Shown piece after piece: positions 14,244 through 22,573 of a DNA stretch of 34,241 nucleotides. The notes beneath the pieces are model-generated. The model did not search any database. It saw only the letters and a list, made by a program, of their open reading frames with translations, and was not told the origin of the DNA. Each line of letters starts with the position of its first letter. Position 1 is the first letter of the stretch. The translations under genes and the position numbers were made by a program. The stretch is from Lachnospiraceae bacterium UBA1766 (GTDB taxonomy: Bacteria; Bacillota; Clostridia; Lachnospirales; Lachnospiraceae): contig DCGY01000059.1 of NCBI GenBank assembly GCA_002314715.1, positions 7,193 through 41,433 of the forward strand, read 5' to 3'.

Positions 14244-16619
14244 ATGTCAGTTGATAATTTTTTAACAGAAGAATATTTAACCGACCTCAATGCTTATTGG
14301 CGTGCGGCTAACTATTTGGCAGCAACACAGTTGTATTTACTTGACAATCCTTTGTTAAGAGAGCCTCTTACCAAGGATCAGATTAAGAAGAAAATCGTAG
14401 GACACTGGGGAACCGTACCCGGACAGAACTTTGTTTACGCACATATGAACCGTGCAATCAACAAGTATGATCTGGATATGATCCTTATCTCCGGACCCGG
14501 TCACGGCGGAAACTTCTTCGTAGCAAACTCTTACCTTGAGGGTACCTACAGCGAAGTTTATCCCAACATCGGTCAGGATATCGAAGGCCTCAAGAAATTG
14601 AACAAGCAGTTCTCTTTCCCCGGCGGTATCTCCAGCCACGTAGCACCTGAAACTCCCGGTTCCATTAACGAGGGTGGTGAGCTTGGTTACTCTATCGCTC
14701 ATGCTTTCGGTGCAGTATTTGATAACCCTGAGTTGATTGCTACCGTTATCGTTGGTGACGGTGAAGCTGAGACCGGACCTTTAGCAACTGCATGGCACTC
14801 AAACAAGTTCTTAAATGCAAAGAACGACGGTGCTGTACTTCCTATTTTACATTTGAATGAGTACAAGATCAGCAATCCTACTGTATTGTCTCATATTTCT
14901 CATGATGAGTTAGAGAGCTTATTCCATGGTTACGGATGGAAGCCTTACTTCGTAGAGGGCAGCGATCCTATGACTATGCACAAGCTCATGGCTGAAGCTG
15001 TTGATAGCTGTATCGAAGAGATCAAGGCTATCCAGAAGAACGCTAGAGAAAACGGCAGCAACGAGAGACCTTTCTGGCCTATGATCGTTCTCCGCAGCCC
15101 TAAGGGATGGACCGGTCCTAAGGTAGTTGATGGACTTCCTGTAGAAGGTTCCTTCCGTGCACATCAGGTTCCGATTACCATGGAGAAGCCTGAGCATCTT
15201 GATATGTTAAAGGAGTGGTTACTCAGCTACAAGCCTGAGGAGCTCTTCGATGAGGACGGCCGTCTTGTAGAGAGACTTCGTTACATCGCTCCTAAGGGAG
15301 ATCAGAGAATTTCCGCTAACCCTCATGCAAATGGTGGTAAGCTTCTTCGTGACTTACGTCTTCCTGATTTCCGTGAGTACGCTGTTGACGTTACCAAGCC
15401 CGGTACCGTTGAGAAGCAGGATATGATCGAACTTGGCGGTTTCGTTCGCGATATCTTCAAGTTAAACAAGGACGCTAAGAACTTCAGAATCTTTGGACCT
15501 GACGAGACCATGTCTAACCGTCTTTACAAGGTATTCGAGGAGACCAAGCGTGATTGGAACGGCGATTATCATGAGAAGGACGAGGATCTTGCTTATGATG
15601 GTAGAATCATGGACTCTTACCTTTCCGAGCATATGTGCGAAGGTTGGTTAGAGGGTTACCTTCTTACCGGTCGTCATGGTTTCTTCGCTTCTTACGAAGC
15701 ATTCATTCGTGTAGTAGACTCTATGTGTGCTCAGCACGCTAAGTGGTTAAAGGTATGTAACCAGCTTACCTGGAGAGAGGAGATCGCTTCTTTGAACCTG
15801 ATCCTTACCTCCAACGTATGGCAGCAGGATCATAACGGATTTACTCATCAGGATCCCGGTTTCCTTGATCATATCGCTAACAAGAAGGCAGACGTTGTAC
15901 GTATGTACCTTCCCCCCGATGCAAACTGTTTACTTTCTTGCTTCGATCACTGTATCCGCAGCAAGAACTATGTAAACGTTATCGTAGCTTCTAAGCATCC
16001 CAGCCATCAGTGGTTGACCATGGAGCAGGCTGTTAAGCATTGTACTCAGGGTATCGGTATCTGGGATTGGGCAAGCAACGACCAGGGTGAAGAGCCTGAT
16101 GTAGTTCTTGCTTGTTGTGGTGATACTCCTACCAAGGAAGCTCTTGCAGCAGTTACCATTCTTCGTGACAACATGCCTGAGATCAAGATTCGTTTCGTAA
16201 ACGTTGTTGACCTTATGAAGTTGGAAGATCATGGCAAGCATCCTCATGGTTTGACCAATGTAGATTACGATGCATTGTTCACCAAGGATAAGCCTATCAT
16301 CTTCGCATTCCATGGATATCCTACCATGGTTCATGAGTTAACTTATACTCGTACCAACCGTAACTTAAGCGTACATGGTTACATGGAAGAGGGTACTATT
16401 ACTACTCCTTTCGATATGAGAGTTCAGAACGAGATCGACAGATATCATCTTGTAATGGATGTTATCAATCATCTTCCTCAGCTTGGTAACCGTGGTGCTT
16501 ACTTACTCCAGAAGATGCGTGATACTTTGGTTGCTCACAACCAGTACATCGCTACCTACGGACAGGATCTTCCTGAAGTACGTGAGTGGGTATGGCATAC
16601 TCCTGAAGACAATAAGTAA
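14244..16619 (+). CDS. xfp: xylulose-5-phosphate/fructose-6-phosphate phosphoketolase
   Basis: This 791-residue cytosolic thiamine-diphosphate enzyme has the usual phosphoketolase length. It splits xylulose 5-phosphate (and often fructose 6-phosphate) with phosphate into acetyl phosphate and glyceraldehyde 3-phosphate (or erythrose 4-phosphate). Family segments seen are SGPGHGGNFFVANSYLEG, FPGGISSHVAPETPGSINEGGELGYS, VIVGDGEAETGPLATAWHSNKF (ThDP/Mg binding), LHLNEYKISNPT, GYLLTGRHGFFASYEAF, LTWREEIASLNLILTSNVWQQDHNGFTHQDPGF and RFVNVVDLMKL. Codon use is unlike its neighbours: Gly GGT/GGA, Pro CCT/CCC, Ala GCT/GCA and Arg CGT/AGA dominate, a mark of high expression. Strong promoter, ribosome binding site and terminator frame it as a single-gene unit. 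Confidence 0.97.
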   Translation: MSVDNFLTEEYLTDLNAYWRAANYLAATQLYLLDNPLLREPLTKDQIKKKIVGHWGTVPGQNFVYAHMNRAINKYDLDMILISGPGHGGNFFVANSYLEGTYSEVYPNIGQDIEGLKKLNKQFSFPGGISSHVAPETPGSINEGGELGYSIAHAFGAVFDNPELIATVIVGDGEAETGPLATAWHSNKFLNAKNDGAVLPILHLNEYKISNPTVLSHISHDELESLFHGYGWKPYFVEGSDPMTMHKLMAEAVDSCIEEIKAIQKNARENGSNERPFWPMIVLRSPKGWTGPKVVDGLPVEGSFRAHQVPITMEKPEHLDMLKEWLLSYKPEELFDEDGRLVERLRYIAPKGDQRISANPHANGGKLLRDLRLPDFREYAVDVTKPGTVEKQDMIELGGFVRDIFKLNKDAKNFRIFGPDETMSNRLYKVFEETKRDWNGDYHEKDEDLAYDGRIMDSYLSEHMCEGWLEGYLLTGRHGFFASYEAFIRVVDSMCAQHAKWLKVCNQLTWREEIASLNLILTSNVWQQDHNGFTHQDPGFLDHIANKKADVVRMYLPPDANCLLSCFDHCIRSKNYVNVIVASKHPSHQWLTMEQAVKHCTQGIGIWDWASNDQGEEPDVVLACCGDTPTKEALAAVTILRDNMPEIKIRFVNVVDLMKLEDHGKHPHGLTNVDYDALFTKDKPIIFAFHGYPTMVHELTYTRTNRNLSVHGYMEEGTITTPFDMRVQNEIDRYHLVMDVINHLPQLGNRGAYLLQKMRDTLVAHNQYIATYGQDLPEVREWVWHTPEDNK

Positions 16620-16657
16620 TTTATTGCAGAAACATTTTATTTTTATATCCATATACG

Positions 16658-16690
16658 AGAGCGCGGATTTGCAAGAGTCCGCGCTCTTTC
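16658..16690 (+). terminator. terminator after phosphoketolase
   Basis: A perfect 10-base-pair GC-rich stem (16658-16667 with 16678-16687) with a ten-base loop is followed by TTTCT. Confidence 0.8.
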
Positions 16691-16795
16691 TATGTGGCGC
16701 GGAAGGGAAATGGCATATACGAAACAAATGCACAAGTCACGAAGTGATTACTCTGCGAAGAGGGGGTATTTGTGAGTAAATGGTGATGATTTTTG

Positions 16796-16824
16796 TTGTA
16801 AAAATCCGGATAAAAAGTTACACT
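16796..16824 (+). promoter_or_regulatory. candidate promoter for the esterase gene
   Basis: TTGTAA (16796-16801) and TACACT (16819-16824) are 17 bases apart, 45 bases before ATG 16870. Confidence 0.4.
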
Positions 16825-16869
16825 GTTTACAGAGAATCAATCGATTACGTACCTGGAGGGAGAACAAAA

Positions 16870-18462
16870 ATGGCAATTATGACGAGACCGGAAGTGCATA
16901 CACTTGCAGACGGTGGCAAGACCTGGGAGATATCCAACGACAAATGCGTAGTGAAGGGATATATTCCCGCAAATAAGTTGAATGGAGCAATTAACAATTA
17001 TTCTTTTACAGCACCTTTACTGATCGTTTTGGAAGAAGAGAGACAGACCATGGAGGAGGCTGTGCGTTTCGCGGATTCGACAGGCCTGGCGAGCATCGCA
17101 GCGAGATACGATAGCGGTGTATTTTTCCTGTCCCCTGCCTGTGGCAGCTGGGAAGAGGCCGATGAATCCATATATGTGTCCCTGATGGCTGAGGTTAAGA
17201 TGGCACCGGATTATCGGGACGGTTTGGTAGAGGATATTGATTTCTTTACCCATCAGAACAAGGGATATTATATTCGTGGCACCAAGTTCCATAGTTATGT
17301 ATACAGCTTTGGCAAGTCCGCCGACTATGCTGCGAAATATTTGTTGAAGACCGTTGAGGGCGAATTCCTGTGGGGACCCGGAGAGATTACACCTGCCATG
17401 GTTTCCATGGAAGGACTTACCGTGATGCCCAAGGTAGAGCGCTTGGAGATGCCAATCATCAGTGTGGGCAACAGCGATGCGATAAATGCCGGATTTGCCA
17501 AGTGTGAGCGCAAACTGGTAAAGGAGTCTGCAGATTATGTGGCAGATTTCGACGCCTTTGTAAAGAAGTATCGTATGTGGTGCGGTATGATTTCGGAAGA
17601 AGCGGATTTGGAAGCAATCCAAATGGTGGAAGAGGCCGGAAGCTGTATGGTGAAGGTGTCGCCGGACAATGCGGCCTTTAAGGACTGCGAAGAGCATGAG
17701 GTAGGATATTTCGCTTATTATAATCGGGATGCCTTCCAAAACGGCCCCATCCCGTTAGTCATCGGATTCCACGGAATGGGAGATTCCTCCATGTTTCTGA
17801 CCTATGTATCCGGTTGGTATCAGGTGGCTCACAAGCATGGATTTTTGTTCGTGGCTGTGGAGAATCATATGAATGTACCTGCGGATGAGGTAATGCAGGT
17901 ATTGGATGTGGTGAAACAAAGATACAATGTGGACGAGCATCGAATTTATGCAGCAGGTTTTTCCATGGGCTGTGGCAAGACCTGGGATTTATTCGAGCGT
18001 TATCCTTCTGCCTTTGCCGGAGTGGCACCCGGTTGTGCCCTGTTCCCGGTATACTCTCATCCTTTCGGAGCAGAGAGACATTTGGATACTCTGAATAAAG
18101 ACACGCCGCTTCCGATTTTCTATTCCGGCGGAGAAAATTCCCATGTCAGCGAGCTTCCCTTCCAGAGTGATTGGGCGGTGGAGAGACTGCGCTATGCCAT
18201 GGAGGTAAATCGTTGCAAGAAGCATTTTGATTACACCTTCGAAGACCAGAGCAACTGGGAGGACCGTTTCCTGGCAGTAAAGGGAGACCGCGTGGAGCGT
18301 CTCTACGACCCGGGTCGTGACGCTTATATGAACGTACATTACTTCGACAGCGAGGACGGCGTCTGCAGAACCGTATTTGTAGCGGTAGAGGGTCAGATGC
18401 ACGAATACAGACCGTTTACGGCAGAACTTGGATGGCAGTTTATTTCTCAGTTCACAAGGTAA
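16870..18462 (+). CDS. large PHB-depolymerase-like alpha/beta-hydrolase
   Basis: This 530-residue protein has no signal peptide or membrane segment. Its C-terminal half is an alpha/beta-hydrolase of the PHB-depolymerase/feruloyl-esterase kind: PLVIGFHGMGDSSMF (oxyanion strand), RIYAAGFSMGCGKTW with nucleophile Ser365 in G-F-S-M-G, and a late GQMHEYRPF His likely to be catalytic. The first 270 residues are a separate beta-rich region of unknown role (beginning TLADGGKTWEISNDKCVVKGYIP). The absence of a secretion signal points to an intracellular ester substrate. ATG 16870 is set by GGAGGG at 16855-16860; an in-frame ATG at 16780 precedes the candidate promoter and is rejected. Substrate unknown. 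Confidence 0.75.
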   Translation: MAIMTRPEVHTLADGGKTWEISNDKCVVKGYIPANKLNGAINNYSFTAPLLIVLEEERQTMEEAVRFADSTGLASIAARYDSGVFFLSPACGSWEEADESIYVSLMAEVKMAPDYRDGLVEDIDFFTHQNKGYYIRGTKFHSYVYSFGKSADYAAKYLLKTVEGEFLWGPGEITPAMVSMEGLTVMPKVERLEMPIISVGNSDAINAGFAKCERKLVKESADYVADFDAFVKKYRMWCGMISEEADLEAIQMVEEAGSCMVKVSPDNAAFKDCEEHEVGYFAYYNRDAFQNGPIPLVIGFHGMGDSSMFLTYVSGWYQVAHKHGFLFVAVENHMNVPADEVMQVLDVVKQRYNVDEHRIYAAGFSMGCGKTWDLFERYPSAFAGVAPGCALFPVYSHPFGAERHLDTLNKDTPLPIFYSGGENSHVSELPFQSDWAVERLRYAMEVNRCKKHFDYTFEDQSNWEDRFLAVKGDRVERLYDPGRDAYMNVHYFDSEDGVCRTVFVAVEGQMHEYRPFTAELGWQFISQFTR

Positions 18463-18505
18463 GGGTTGGTGTGCCGACAGAATATACGATTGATGATTCC
18501 GCATT

Positions 18506-18831
18506 GCAGCGAAAAACAATATATTTTCTTAATTCGATGCTCTTTTGGGGTAAACGGAAATTGTTTTTCATCGAAAATCAAATAAAATGCCTAATTCGAT
18601 GCTCTTTTTCCTAATCGCAATGAAAAATAGGCATCGATATGCTCGAAAAAAAGGGCGGCCGATGCAATTCATTTTATCTTGGTCAAAGGATTACATCGAA
18701 TAAAGCGAAAAAGGGATTTTTCGATGCAATTGATTCGCCGAAGCAGAGTAAAGGGTGCAAAGAGAGAAGGATTTCGTATAAAGCACAGAGCAAATAGCAT
18801 CGAATAGAAAGAATCAAGTGTTTTTCGATGC
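18506..18831. repeat. array of five 35-base inverted-repeat units
   Basis: Five units of exactly 35 bases each begin near GCATCGAA and end in CGATGC: 18506-18540, 18568-18602, 18631-18665, 18693-18727 and 18797-18831. The arms are complementary octamers (GCATCGAA / TTCGATGC, with one to two changes in some units) around a variable 19-base middle. Start-to-start distances are 62, 63, 62 and 104 bases. The first two units also share a 17-base run, TAATTCGATGCTCTTTT (18530-18546 and 18592-18608). No convincing gene lies in this 530-base gap (18463-18992). Function unknown: protein-binding array, structured RNA or a dispersed palindromic repeat. Confidence 0.8.
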
Positions 18832-18902
18832 AACAGTAAAGAATCATCGCGTTGGGGTTTAGCAGATACCACAAATAATGGGCAGAGATCCCACAAAATT
18901 GT

Positions 18903-18930
18903 TTGAAAAATAAGGGAAATATGTTATAAT
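18903..18930 (+). promoter_or_regulatory. promoter for the chemoreceptor-like gene
   Basis: TTGAAA (18903-18908) and a perfect TATAAT (18925-18930) are 16 bases apart. Confidence 0.65.
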
Positions 18931-18969
18931 AAGTCTGACTTTTTCTGTAAGGAAGGGGTCAGACTTTTT
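18931..18969 (+). promoter_or_regulatory. palindrome with T-run in the chemoreceptor leader
   Basis: A perfect 9-base inverted repeat, AAGTCTGAC (18931-18939) and GTCAGACTT (18958-18966), starts directly after the -10 box and ends in TTTTT (18965-18969). It may be an operator over the start site or a terminator for read-through RNA from the repeat array upstream. Confidence 0.6.
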
Positions 18970-18992
18970 ACGTGGGTCAGGAGGGTAACCGC

Positions 18993-20456
18993 ATGAGCGA
19001 GTTGGAAAAAAGACACTTAAAACAAAATAATAAGATTGCAATGATTATTGGTACGATTATCCATGTTTGTTTGTTATTATCTATTTTCCTTTATCAGGAA
19101 GACCGCATGGTTTCTACCACACCGATTCTGGTGGCGGAAATAATTAGCATTATTGTTTTCGCGGTAGGAAATATCAAATTTAAGAATTCGGTATTGTGCC
19201 GCCATTTCACAATGGGAAGCCTGGGTGTTGGTTATATGGCCATTTTATTCGGATCATGGCACGCGCCTTATTTATGGGCTTTCGGCGTCCTGATGGGCGC
19301 AGCGGTAATGGTTTATAGTGATATTAAGCTTTGTCTGAGATGCTGTATCGGAGCTGTGTTGGCAAATGTGATATTTGTGATTTCTTTTTATGTAAGTGGC
19401 GCATCCGCACAGACCAGCAGCAGATTTATGATTCCCACAAACCTGATGTTTGTAATACTGTTTGCAATCGTTGATTTTCTGGTAATCAAATTAAATGAAC
19501 GTCAGACACAGGAAACCATGTATGCGATTCATACAAAAGCCGCAGAACAGCAGACGGTAGCCAGACAGGTAAAAATGTCCTCTGAACAAATTGCGGAAAA
19601 ACTGGAGCTGGCAGATGAGGCGATGAATCGTCTTTCCGAGAGGGTAGATGCTTCCTCCGAGGCTGTGGATCAGATTTCCGCTTCCGTAACCCAGACTGCA
19701 GATTCCATTCAGACCCAGACTGCAATGAACTCCAATATTATGAAATCCCTGGAGAATATTACCGGGGAATCCAAAGAAATGCAGGAGCTTTCCAATAATG
19801 TAAAGCAGAATGTAGGAGAAGGTCACGAGATTATCGAGAGTCTTCAGATGCAGGCCAAGGAAACCGCTGCAATCAATGAGCAGAGTGCAAGAATTACCGA
19901 GGAACTTGTTATCTCCGCTGAAACAGTACGTAATATCGTAGGTGCGATTTTGAATATTTCCAATCAGACCAATTTGCTTGCGCTGAATGCTTCCATCGAG
20001 GCAGCACGTGCAGGAGAGGCAGGTAAGGGCTTCGCGGTTGTGGCTGAAGAAATCCGTAAGCTTTCCGAGGATACCAAGACTTCCGCACAGGAAATTGTAT
20101 CCACCATCGATGTGTTAATCGGCAATGTACACAATGCCTCCGACAATATGCAAAAGTCTGTAGATTCTTCCAATAAGCAGGGCGAGATGATTGAGAGAAC
20201 CGGTGAAAAGTTCTCCGTTATTCTTACTTCCGTAAATGCTTTGGCCAAGAATGTGGAGCAGATTTCCGCCAATGTGCAGAAGTGTGCCGATGCAACCGCT
20301 ACGGTTATGGATTCCGTAACCGATTTGTCCGCAACCTCCGAAGAGGTGGCAGCTTCTTCAGAAGCTTCATTGACACTTTCCAAGGAATGCGTACAGGATA
20401 TGGATGAGACCAAGAGAATTTTGAATGAAATCTTGAAAATTTCCAGAAGCATGTAA
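18993..20456 (+). CDS. membrane chemoreceptor-like protein (MCP signalling domain)
   Basis: This 487-residue protein has about six hydrophobic helices in the first 170 residues with only short loops, so no extracellular ligand domain of the usual MCP type. A long coiled-coil MCP signalling domain follows (about 180-487), with the highly conserved hairpin tip NQTNLLALNASIEAARAGEAGKGFAVVAEEIRKLSEDT near residues 330-367. No HAMP domain and no C-terminal methyltransferase-docking pentapeptide are seen. It should signal to CheA/CheW, sensing within the membrane or the cytosol. ATG 18993 follows GGAGGG at 18980-18985, and an in-frame start at 18972 is rejected. No che genes are nearby. Confidence 0.88.
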   Translation: MSELEKRHLKQNNKIAMIIGTIIHVCLLLSIFLYQEDRMVSTTPILVAEIISIIVFAVGNIKFKNSVLCRHFTMGSLGVGYMAILFGSWHAPYLWAFGVLMGAAVMVYSDIKLCLRCCIGAVLANVIFVISFYVSGASAQTSSRFMIPTNLMFVILFAIVDFLVIKLNERQTQETMYAIHTKAAEQQTVARQVKMSSEQIAEKLELADEAMNRLSERVDASSEAVDQISASVTQTADSIQTQTAMNSNIMKSLENITGESKEMQELSNNVKQNVGEGHEIIESLQMQAKETAAINEQSARITEELVISAETVRNIVGAILNISNQTNLLALNASIEAARAGEAGKGFAVVAEEIRKLSEDTKTSAQEIVSTIDVLIGNVHNASDNMQKSVDSSNKQGEMIERTGEKFSVILTSVNALAKNVEQISANVQKCADATATVMDSVTDLSATSEEVAASSEASLTLSKECVQDMDETKRILNEILKISRSM

Positions 20457-20481
20457 GTTGAGTTAGAGGTTTTGGAGAGAT

Positions 20482-21063
20482 ATGTACGTTAAAGGCGAAG
20501 AAATCCGAACCGGCGGTATGAGGCGCCGGAGAAGACGGTTCCGTTTTAAATTTTTATTGTTTGGTATATTGGGATGCCTTCTGATTGCAGGCATTGTATG
20601 GTTTATTTTCCACAAGAGAGAAGAGAGCAGACCGCTGATGGTGCCCATTTCCATTACGGAAGAGGTAAGCGCCAAAGCCTATGCCTGGCTGAATCAGGTG
20701 GATGACACAGGGCTTTCCTATGAGGACGTGCGAAACATCATGGGAGAATTGCAGCTGATGGTGGTATTTACACCTACCCTTCAAAGGGGCCATTACATGC
20801 AAGAGCTTCAGAAAGGAACCTATGATTCCTGCGCACAGAGCGCCTGGGAGAGCTTTGAACTGGCTTACAGACAGGTGATGAAGAATCGCCTGAAGGCAGA
20901 AGGCTATCCTGGAGAGTGTACCGACGACCGGTTGGATGCACTGATGAAAGAGGCTTACGGGATGACCGTATCGGAATACCTGGCGACTTGTGAGATTTCG
21001 CTGATGCCGGATTGGGATCAGCTGTCCGCTCGCTATTCCGGGGAGGTGGACCGTGAAGACTAG
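20482..21063 (+). CDS. single-helix membrane protein, function unknown
   Basis: This 193-residue protein begins with a strongly basic stretch (MRRRRRRFRFKF), then one membrane helix (about residues 27-46), then an external, mostly helical domain of about 145 residues with three cysteines. The orientation is predicted N-in/C-out. I recognise no family. GGAGAG at 20473-20478 gives the start. It overlaps the carboxypeptidase start by 11 bases, so it is translationally coupled with a cell-wall enzyme; a cell-envelope role is plausible. Confidence 0.65.
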   Translation: MYVKGEEIRTGGMRRRRRRFRFKFLLFGILGCLLIAGIVWFIFHKREESRPLMVPISITEEVSAKAYAWLNQVDDTGLSYEDVRNIMGELQLMVVFTPTLQRGHYMQELQKGTYDSCAQSAWESFELAYRQVMKNRLKAEGYPGECTDDRLDALMKEAYGMTVSEYLATCEISLMPDWDQLSARYSGEVDRED

Positions 21064-22498
21064 AAAGAAGATTTGGATTTATCTGCTGGCGGTGGCGCTT
21101 TTGGTACAATGCAGTATTTTGCCTGTGGATGCCGCCTCCATGCAGTATCGTAAAAATGTAAATATAATTGTAAATGGCACCGATATGGGGGCTGTAGCGG
21201 CCTTAAACGACGATTACGAGGGCAACCTGTATATTTCCGTGCGGGGTTTGGCTTACGCGGTAAAAGGTACGGAAAAGGCCTTCGCGGTAACGGTGGCAGA
21301 CAAGGAGTTGACGGTGCGCTTGGGAGAAAGCGTTTCCGGCAAACCTTCCGAATGGGACAACAAGGCATTGAATTCGTCCGTTCGATATGTACTGAAACGA
21401 AATCCTATTACGGTGGACGGCGCAGAGAAAAAATATTTTTCTTTTGCCTTTGACAATGCGGACGGAAACGGCGATATGTTCTTCACCCCCATGAATTTGG
21501 GAATGCTGCTGGATATGGATATTCAGGTGCAGGCCGGAGAACTTCGCATAGATACCACCAAGGGCTTTACGGTTACCGGGGAAGCACTGGAGGCTTCCGG
21601 CTTTTCTCAGGATGTAAATTCCCTGTTGGTGGGGGATGGAACCACCGGAGAAATCTATTATGCCACCGATGAGGAGGAAGCGGTACCGATTGCCAGTACG
21701 ACCAAGCTGATGACCTATTTTGTGGCAATGGACGCCGTGAAAGCAGGGGAATGCAACTTAGATGATGTAGTGACGATTTCTACGGCAGTAGCAAAACTGT
21801 CCCACGGTTCTGACGGCGTGATTTCCATGAGCAGTGGCAGTAAGATTCCTATGTGGGAATTATTGCAGGGAATGTTACTTCCTTCCAGCAATGAGTGTGC
21901 TTTGGCGATAGCAGAGCATGTGGCCGGCAGTGAGCAGGAATTTGTAAAGCGCATGAATGAGAAGGCCATGGAGCTTGGTTTGGTAAAGGCACAGTTTTAT
22001 AACTGTCATGGTTTGCCTACCTTTAAGAGCCAGCTTTTGGCCGGTAAACTGCAGAATCATATGACGGCCGGAGAAATGTTCGTGCTGGCTTCTGCACTGT
22101 TGGCGGAATATCCCCAGGTGGCAGAGATTACTTCTGCGAAAGAACTGAAATTGCCCAGCCTTGGAGTGGAAATCCAAAACTCCAATGCACTGGTTTACAA
22201 TATGGACTCGGTAAAGGGACTGAAGACCGGTACCACCAATAAGGCCGGCGCCTGTCTGGTGACCTATATCCCCACCGAGAAGGACGGACAGACCCACAAC
22301 CTGATCTGCGTGCTTTACGGTGCAGAGGGGGAGGCAGAGCGTATGACCATTTCGGAGGTGGCTGCCAGATATGCGGTTTCCGAGCTGGCGGTTCATGTAG
22401 CACCGGTGGAGGAACCGGAAGACAATACCCTTCCCAAGAACCCGGAAATTGTTATGCAGAAATTGATGCGAATTTCCCATACGGTATGGGAGTATTAG
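21053..22498 (+). CDS. serine-type D-Ala-D-Ala carboxypeptidase (S11 family)
   Basis: This 481-residue exported enzyme trims pentapeptide stems in peptidoglycan. A signal peptide covers about residues 1-27 (KTRKKIWIYLLAVALLVQC then VDAAS). Residues 30-160 resemble the copper-amine-oxidase-N-like domain often found in clostridial wall proteins. The S11 catalytic motifs are intact: Ser215-Thr-Thr-Lys218, Ser278-Ser-Asn280 and Lys391-Thr-Gly. The C-terminus lacks an obvious membrane helix. It starts with GTG at 21053, with GGAGG at 21042-21046 inside the upstream gene, and overlaps that gene by 11 bases. It is about 80 residues longer than DacF-type enzymes because of the extra N-terminal domain. 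Confidence 0.92.
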   Translation: MKTRKKIWIYLLAVALLVQCSILPVDAASMQYRKNVNIIVNGTDMGAVAALNDDYEGNLYISVRGLAYAVKGTEKAFAVTVADKELTVRLGESVSGKPSEWDNKALNSSVRYVLKRNPITVDGAEKKYFSFAFDNADGNGDMFFTPMNLGMLLDMDIQVQAGELRIDTTKGFTVTGEALEASGFSQDVNSLLVGDGTTGEIYYATDEEEAVPIASTTKLMTYFVAMDAVKAGECNLDDVVTISTAVAKLSHGSDGVISMSSGSKIPMWELLQGMLLPSSNECALAIAEHVAGSEQEFVKRMNEKAMELGLVKAQFYNCHGLPTFKSQLLAGKLQNHMTAGEMFVLASALLAEYPQVAEITSAKELKLPSLGVEIQNSNALVYNMDSVKGLKTGTTNKAGACLVTYIPTEKDGQTHNLICVLYGAEGEAERMTISEVAARYAVSELAVHVAPVEEPEDNTLPKNPEIVMQKLMRISHTVWEY

Positions 22499-22512
22499 AA
22501 ATTACAAAGGAT

Positions 22513-22543
22513 AAATGCCCTCTGTCTTTCAGGGGGCATTTCT
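22513..22543 (+). terminator. terminator after the carboxypeptidase
   Basis: A 12-base-pair stem with one G-U pair (22513-22524 with 22530-22541) has a five-base loop. The T-run is short (TTTCT), so efficiency may be modest. Confidence 0.65.
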
Positions 22544-22573
22544 ACATATAGGCGTAGACAAAGGAGATGCGAT

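Noticed and set aside
16780..16869. N-terminal extension of the esterase from ATG 16780
   Set aside because: No ribosome binding site; the extension would include the candidate promoter, and GGAGGG sits correctly for ATG 16870.
16980..17770. 240-codon minus-strand open frame opposite the esterase
   Set aside because: It is a shadow of a well-supported gene with no ribosome binding site or family match.
18506..18831. CRISPR array
   Set aside because: The middles of the units differ and only the 8-base arms are conserved; no repeat of 25 bases or more recurs, and no cas gene is near.
18669..18896. 75-codon minus-strand open frame across the repeat array
   Set aside because: Its repeated CIEK/IRC-like words come from the DNA octamer arms, and the units are not in one frame, so it is a by-product of the repeats rather than a gene.
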